Shown: piece after piece, positions 59,750-64,000 of the stretch | Layout: each line of letters begins with the position of its first letter | Position numbering within the stretch: position 1 is the first letter of the stretch | From: Candidatus Omnitrophota bacterium | GTDB taxonomy: Bacteria; Omnitrophota; Omnitrophia; Omnitrophales; Aquincolibacteriaceae | Assembly (NCBI GenBank): GCA_020632475.1 | Contig: JACKFM010000004.1 | Coordinates: 1 to 64,000 of the forward strand | Direction of reading: 5' to 3' | DNA: 64,000 bases | Position numbers and translations under genes: made by a program | The notes under the pieces: model-generated | What the model saw: only the letters and a program-made list of their open reading frames with translations | Databases searched by the model: none | Told to the model about the DNA's origin: nothing

Positions 59750-62700
59750 ATGCGACGTTATTTAGCCATCTTTTTAGCCCTGACCCTGGGGCTTCAGACA
59801 AATGGTTTTATTCTCACCGGACCGCTGCCCTTCGTCTATGCCGCTGCGCCGGCATCTGTGGTCGTTCCGACCGAAGCCATTCAAGCCGATTCGCTTGAAA
59901 CGGATCCCGCGCTTGAGGTTTACCGCCAATGGATGCAATCCGGAGGCGGCGAGAAGGTGGCCCTCCCTGAAAATATTATGATTGATATGTATAAGGCCGC
60001 GGGCAATGACGGATACGCTTTCAAGCATATCGCCAAATTAATTGCCGAAGGACATATCCTGAACAATCACAGTGTTGATATGGCCAAACAGCGTGATGCG
60101 TGGGTCGAAAAACTTCTTTTTGAAATGGCTAAAGAAAAGGGGTATCAAATCGGGCGCTCGGATTCGGGTAATCAGGCGAGCGGTATGAAAAGTGATCTCG
60201 ATCAGACGATCTACGTATTCAAAATGGAAAACGGTGTCCCGGTGCGTCTCAGCGTGCAGGACGACGAAGCCTTCATCAAAGAGTTTAGTGACCGCTGGAC
60301 AAAGGCCTCGGGCGGAATTGAACTCGATGCGCTTGACCTGGCTTCTATTGCGGGCGGCAACCGTTTTCCTGATGGCCGCGACCAAACAATTACCGAGTAT
60401 TTCAAGGAATTTGAACGCACAACCAAACAACTACGCGATACCCCGGGCGCTTATACCTATCAGGGCGCCGTTCTGCAGCAAATGCAATTCCGGGCTCTTG
60501 ATGCAATCCTGAAAGAAAACCCGCGGGCTTTTCGCATTTATTCGCCCGATGGAACACGCGGGCCTCCCGATGATGCCGCTGACTGGAGCGACGAACAGTG
60601 GGAAGAATGGCGCCACCGGGCAATCAAGGATATGTTCGGAATTGAGCCCCAACTGATGAAGGGACATGCTTTCGGCGCCGCAATTGCTAATTGGTACGAG
60701 CTGCAGAAATACCTCAACATCAAAAAGAAATTTGAATCCAAATATCATCTGCGCACATGGGAAGATGCCATGTTTGTCATGCTGATCTCCAGTGCCGAAG
60801 AGGGGCGTACTTCCAAACGCGAATACCTGGATCTTGACGGCGCCAAAAAAGACCGCTACAACAAACTCATCATGCAGCGTCTGTTTCCGAATGATTCGGT
60901 TACTCAGCGCAAACATATGCTTGCCATGGAAGTTTCAGCCGACTTACGGCGTCTGCATAAAGCCAAAACCAACGATGATCTGGCCAAAATACCTTCCTTT
61001 AGCGGGCAGGCGATTACAGATCCAAAAGCCCAGAAACGAGCGCTTTTGAGCCGTCTTGCGATTGAACTGTATGCCGAGAAAGTCGGTTATGACCGTAACA
61101 AGGAATACTCTCCTGAGCAGATCAATGGGTTTATGGCGAAGCTTTCCGATGCGGATATTCGCCGTGCTGAACAGGCGCACCGGCACGTAGCCAGCGAGTT
61201 CTGTCTGGAATCTGTTTATCATACGTCTATAGATGCTTTTGAACTTCTGGTTGATCCCAAAAAGACCGAAACCTTCATCCGAAAATTTAATCATCTTCAG
61301 CAAAAACAGCGCAGCCGCGAGGCGATTGACTCGGAAACCTCTAAGGCCCAGGCTGAGCTAGATCAAGCACATACAGATATTGAAAAGCACCAGGCCGCTT
61401 ACGAAGAGGCCAGGCGCAAACTTAAAGAAGGCGGCAAGTTGCAGAAGGACGAGGCACGCAGGCTCCGTCGTGACCGTGACAAGGCTAAGTTTTATTTGAC
61501 CGATGCACAGAACCGCGCACGTCAGTCCGATAAACTGATTTCGACACTCGAACGTGAAAAATCGGAACTCGAAATTTTCAACCGTCTCACGCGTGAATTC
61601 GATGCCGAGGTGACGGATGCTAACCGCGGACAATTTTTAAAGCGGTTGGCTGATGGGGTACACATTTCGTTGATCCACGCCATTCATGATCTTGGCGGTG
61701 AGCGCGGTGCTGAACTTGTTCGGCGACTCAATGAAAAATTCCCCGGCCACGAACTGCGCATTGCCGAAATTCTCAAGCATAGTAAACAAATCGGAGTTGA
61801 TTCGCCTGCCGCAGATCCTAATAACGTACTTAAAGCGGAACATCTTCCTAAAATTGAAATTGAAGTACCCGACGTGCCGGCTGAGGGGAAGGTGAAGAAA
61901 ACACCTGCGACTGAAAGCGAAGGGATTATGGCTAAATTGCAGGGGCACGTCCGTGATTATGTTTTTAACGAACTTAAAATTGGGCCCGAAAAAGAACACG
62001 CCATCGACCTGGCTGTCCGGGATCAGAAACTTGTCTGGCACTGGCGCGATTATGCGCACGAAAAATTTAATGACACGGGTTCACTCGACACGCTTGGGCA
62101 GATTCTTCTCGGTATTGTTGAACGTGATGGGGATCTGAGCCAGGTGACCCCTTTCATTTTAAGCCAGCTTTCGCAGGAGTTGCCCGTTTACGGCCAGCTG
62201 GTCAACCTCGCAGACGGCGGTTTGGAGGGCGGCGCTATGATGGCACTGGCGATGATCGCACAGCCGGTGGGTCAGATGATGCTCGTCTATTCGCTAGGGT
62301 CGACGGCTTATGCCATCTACGACCGGGAAGTTGCTTCGCCTGCGCGTGCCAATAGTGAAGATGCCGTCTACCGCGGTTTTTACGGACCGGAACTTTTCAA
62401 TTTTGAATCCAACATTATTGTGCCGTTTCCGGGCCTTTATGATGAGGAACTCAAAAAAACGGTCCAGGCGCTTCGTGATGTTGAAAATGAATGGCAGCTC
62501 AAGGGCAGTGCGGATTTGAGCGAACATGAACACCGGCTGAAAAACAGTGATGAACTCAAGGAGAAAGATCCGGAAGCCTGGCGCAAGCTTTTTACCGAAA
62601 CCCGTCTGCTCAGACTGAAATACAAAGAGCGCAGCCAGAAATTGGCGGAATTGGAACTGAAGCGTGTTCAGCTTGTAGAGCTTAAACGTCAGACAGACTA

Positions 62701-64000
62701 TCCTCCCAAGGACCAGAACGCCTGGCATTGGCAGGGTGGAAGTTACACGCAAAAATTTCTGCTTGGGGTTGAAGATATTCTCTCCTACATCGGTGTGGAT
62801 GCCACCGGGCTTTCCGCGCTCGCGCCGGGCGCTCAACTCGAACAAAAACCTTTTGACCTTTATATTTTAAAAGACGTTTTTCCGATCATCGGTTTTTTTC
62901 AAACCGAGCAGGGATTTGTTGATTTTGAGGCTAGGGATGAGTCGGGGAAAATTGAGGTGCTTGAGGAAAAACGCGACAACTCGCTTGATATCGAAGAAAA
63001 ACTCACGCTTGACGCTGAAATCCAGGAGCTTCGGCTCCAGGCTGAGCGTGCCAGGCGCGCAAAGAAATACTTAGAAACCGCACAGAAGAATCCGGAACTG
63101 ATGTATAAAATCAAACGCGATTCAATTTATCCTTATGCGATTCGGCGCGGAGGCGGGGACCCAAATCTGCTTTCGGGAGAAAAGTTTGCGCCGGCATGGC
63201 TTGAGAAAAATAAGTCTGCGCTTGTGGATCTTTTGATTGCAAAAGATTTTATGTCGCTGCCTTGGGGAATCAAAAAGGAGGGCGATAAATTTATGCGTGA
63301 GTACCGTGAGGAAGGAACGCTTAAAAAGGTCGAGACTACGGTGGACTTTCCTTTCAGTGAAGAAAGTTTTAAAGAGCGTCTTGTCGCAGATTATGCGCGC
63401 AGTCAGCAGATGTGGGAGGAGAAAGAGAAACGGGAATATGAACGTAAACAATCGGCCAAAGAAAACCTTGCCAAGGCGATTGATTTTTTCAAGGAAGAGG
63501 CTATCGGTATTCTGGCTGAGAAGGAAACGGAAAATCCCGTCAGTCGTGATTTTTATAACTCGCTGATTTACTCGGCCGTTCAACGCAGCAAACCCAAAAT
63601 TAAAGCCGACGTGGGTTTTTATGAAGCCGGCGGAGGGACTGCTGGCGGGGAGCAGAAGTTTGACGCCGGTGTGCTCGTCAACATTACGGCTGATCCCACG
63701 GTTTACAAACCTCCCTATGAGATCAAGGTGAATCACTTGAATAAAGAGGATGCTCAAAAAATACTCCAGGCCAAACAAGTAAACGGTATTCCTCTCGGTA
63801 AAGAAGTGCTGGCAAAACTTTCTTTGGCTGTGGATCAAGCTGATGAGGACACGCTAATCAGTATTGTCAGCGTTTTTGCCTCTTCGATTTTGGACGTTTC
63901 AGAAATTATATTCCCAGAGACATTGAGTGGGCCGGGCGCGGAGCCGCCCGCAAAAGAAGAAGCCGCGAAAAAAACAAAGAAACCTTCCGGCGGTTTCGGA
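59750..64000 (+). CDS. Very large secreted coiled-coil protein, unknown family (3' end outside window)
   Basis: Read codon by codon, this frame stays open from ATG 59750 to the last base, at least 1417 residues, with a promoter and AGGGG site in front. It begins with a probable signal peptide (MRRYLAIFLALTLGL, cleavage likely near VYAAAP, ~33-38). Then come a mixed alpha region (~40-500), a long charged coiled coil (~511-634), a hydrophobic Gly/Met-rich segment that may span a membrane (~824-850), and further coiled coils (~900-985, 1065-1124, 1200-1262). A Pro/Lys/Glu-rich stretch lies at the edge. It has very few Cys and no motif I recognise. Envelope location, periplasmic or surface, is inference. 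Minus-strand ORFs here are shadows. Confidence 0.88.
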   Translation, partial: MRRYLAIFLALTLGLQTNGFILTGPLPFVYAAAPASVVVPTEAIQADSLETDPALEVYRQWMQSGGGEKVALPENIMIDMYKAAGNDGYAFKHIAKLIAEGHILNNHSVDMAKQRDAWVEKLLFEMAKEKGYQIGRSDSGNQASGMKSDLDQTIYVFKMENGVPVRLSVQDDEAFIKEFSDRWTKASGGIELDALDLASIAGGNRFPDGRDQTITEYFKEFERTTKQLRDTPGAYTYQGAVLQQMQFRALDAILKENPRAFRIYSPDGTRGPPDDAADWSDEQWEEWRHRAIKDMFGIEPQLMKGHAFGAAIANWYELQKYLNIKKKFESKYHLRTWEDAMFVMLISSAEEGRTSKREYLDLDGAKKDRYNKLIMQRLFPNDSVTQRKHMLAMEVSADLRRLHKAKTNDDLAKIPSFSGQAITDPKAQKRALLSRLAIELYAEKVGYDRNKEYSPEQINGFMAKLSDADIRRAEQAHRHVASEFCLESVYHTSIDAFELLVDPKKTETFIRKFNHLQQKQRSREAIDSETSKAQAELDQAHTDIEKHQAAYEEARRKLKEGGKLQKDEARRLRRDRDKAKFYLTDAQNRARQSDKLISTLEREKSELEIFNRLTREFDAEVTDANRGQFLKRLADGVHISLIHAIHDLGGERGAELVRRLNEKFPGHELRIAEILKHSKQIGVDSPAADPNNVLKAEHLPKIEIEVPDVPAEGKVKKTPATESEGIMAKLQGHVRDYVFNELKIGPEKEHAIDLAVRDQKLVWHWRDYAHEKFNDTGSLDTLGQILLGIVERDGDLSQVTPFILSQLSQELPVYGQLVNLADGGLEGGAMMALAMIAQPVGQMMLVYSLGSTAYAIYDREVASPARANSEDAVYRGFYGPELFNFESNIIVPFPGLYDEELKKTVQALRDVENEWQLKGSADLSEHEHRLKNSDELKEKDPEAWRKLFTETRLLRLKYKERSQKLAELELKRVQLVELKRQTDYPPKDQNAWHWQGGSYTQKFLLGVEDILSYIGVDATGLSALAPGAQLEQKPFDLYILKDVFPIIGFFQTEQGFVDFEARDESGKIEVLEEKRDNSLDIEEKLTLDAEIQELRLQAERARRAKKYLETAQKNPELMYKIKRDSIYPYAIRRGGGDPNLLSGEKFAPAWLEKNKSALVDLLIAKDFMSLPWGIKKEGDKFMREYREEGTLKKVETTVDFPFSEESFKERLVADYARSQQMWEEKEKREYERKQSAKENLAKAIDFFKEEAIGILAEKETENPVSRDFYNSLIYSAVQRSKPKIKADVGFYEAGGGTAGGEQKFDAGVLVNITADPTVYKPPYEIKVNHLNKEDAQKILQAKQVNGIPLGKEVLAKLSLAVDQADEDTLISIVSVFASSILDVSEIIFPETLSGPGAEPPAKEEAAKKTKKPSGGFG

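Noticed and set aside
59774..63838. Several minus-strand ORFs of 100-240 residues (e.g. 63122-63838, 62294-62845)
   Set aside because: All are opposite the single uninterrupted plus-strand frame from 59750; their low-complexity Phe/Leu/Ser composition is what a Lys/Glu-rich coiled-coil gene gives on its complement.
1..64000. CRISPR array
   Set aside because: No regularly spaced direct repeats of 20-40 bases and no cas genes seen; the repeats present are palindromic and dispersed.

Overview
The window looks like part of a chromosome from an uncultured Gram-negative bacterium. The best guess is Omnitrophota or a relative in the PVC assemblage. The guess rests on a mixture of traits: a SurA-like periplasmic chaperone gene (so an outer membrane), an EF-Tu with an unusual switch I, a TMTC-like TPR membrane protein, a sulfotransferase in a surface-glycan cluster, and a very long secreted protein at the right edge. 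The assignment is inference; no taxonomic marker was compared computationally.

Region 1 (1-11931) is a surface-polysaccharide block. On the plus strand it has the end of a TMTC-like membrane TPR protein, a UDP-galactopyranose mutase-like flavoprotein, two family 2 glycosyltransferases, a 1227-residue fused glycosyltransferase and a sulfotransferase. On the minus strand, converging on these, are an ABC ATPase and permease of the KpsTM/Wzt-Wzm type and a delta-9 fatty acid desaturase. The gap at 3565-3863 is filled with palindromic repeat DNA.

Region 2 (12201-44150) is the translation and transcription core: trnT(GGT)-tuf, rpmG-trnW(CCA)-secE-nusG-rplKAJL-rpoBC-rpsLG-fusA, then the full S10, spc and alpha operons to rplQ. 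Order is near canonical. Deviations are that tuf lies upstream instead of after fusA, rpmD (L30) is absent between rpsE and rplO, a palindromic repeat sits between rpmJ and rpsM, and several ribosomal proteins carry long charged tails. Ordinary U-tract terminators are hard to find: the best hairpins, after tuf and rplQ, have no T-run.

Region 3 (44182-53301) holds an aspartate aminotransferase, a reduced Mfd translocase lacking both the UvrB-homology module and the C-terminal TRG/D7 region, and a surA-pdxA-rsmA trio in the enterobacterial order. On the minus strand are malate synthase and isocitrate lyase, the two enzymes of the glyoxylate bypass.

Region 4 (53302-64000) starts with a MITE-like element (53408-53531) whose arm recurs at 3774-3810. 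Then come an alpha/beta hydrolase, a secreted YHYH protein, an EamA transporter, a DUF1338 metalloenzyme, a DUF1653 protein, a CdaA-type diadenylate cyclase and rsmH. Last is a signal-peptide-bearing ORF at 59750 that stays open for at least 1417 codons to the window edge. I do not recognise its family; with its own promoter and several predicted coiled coils, it is the most promising undescribed item here.
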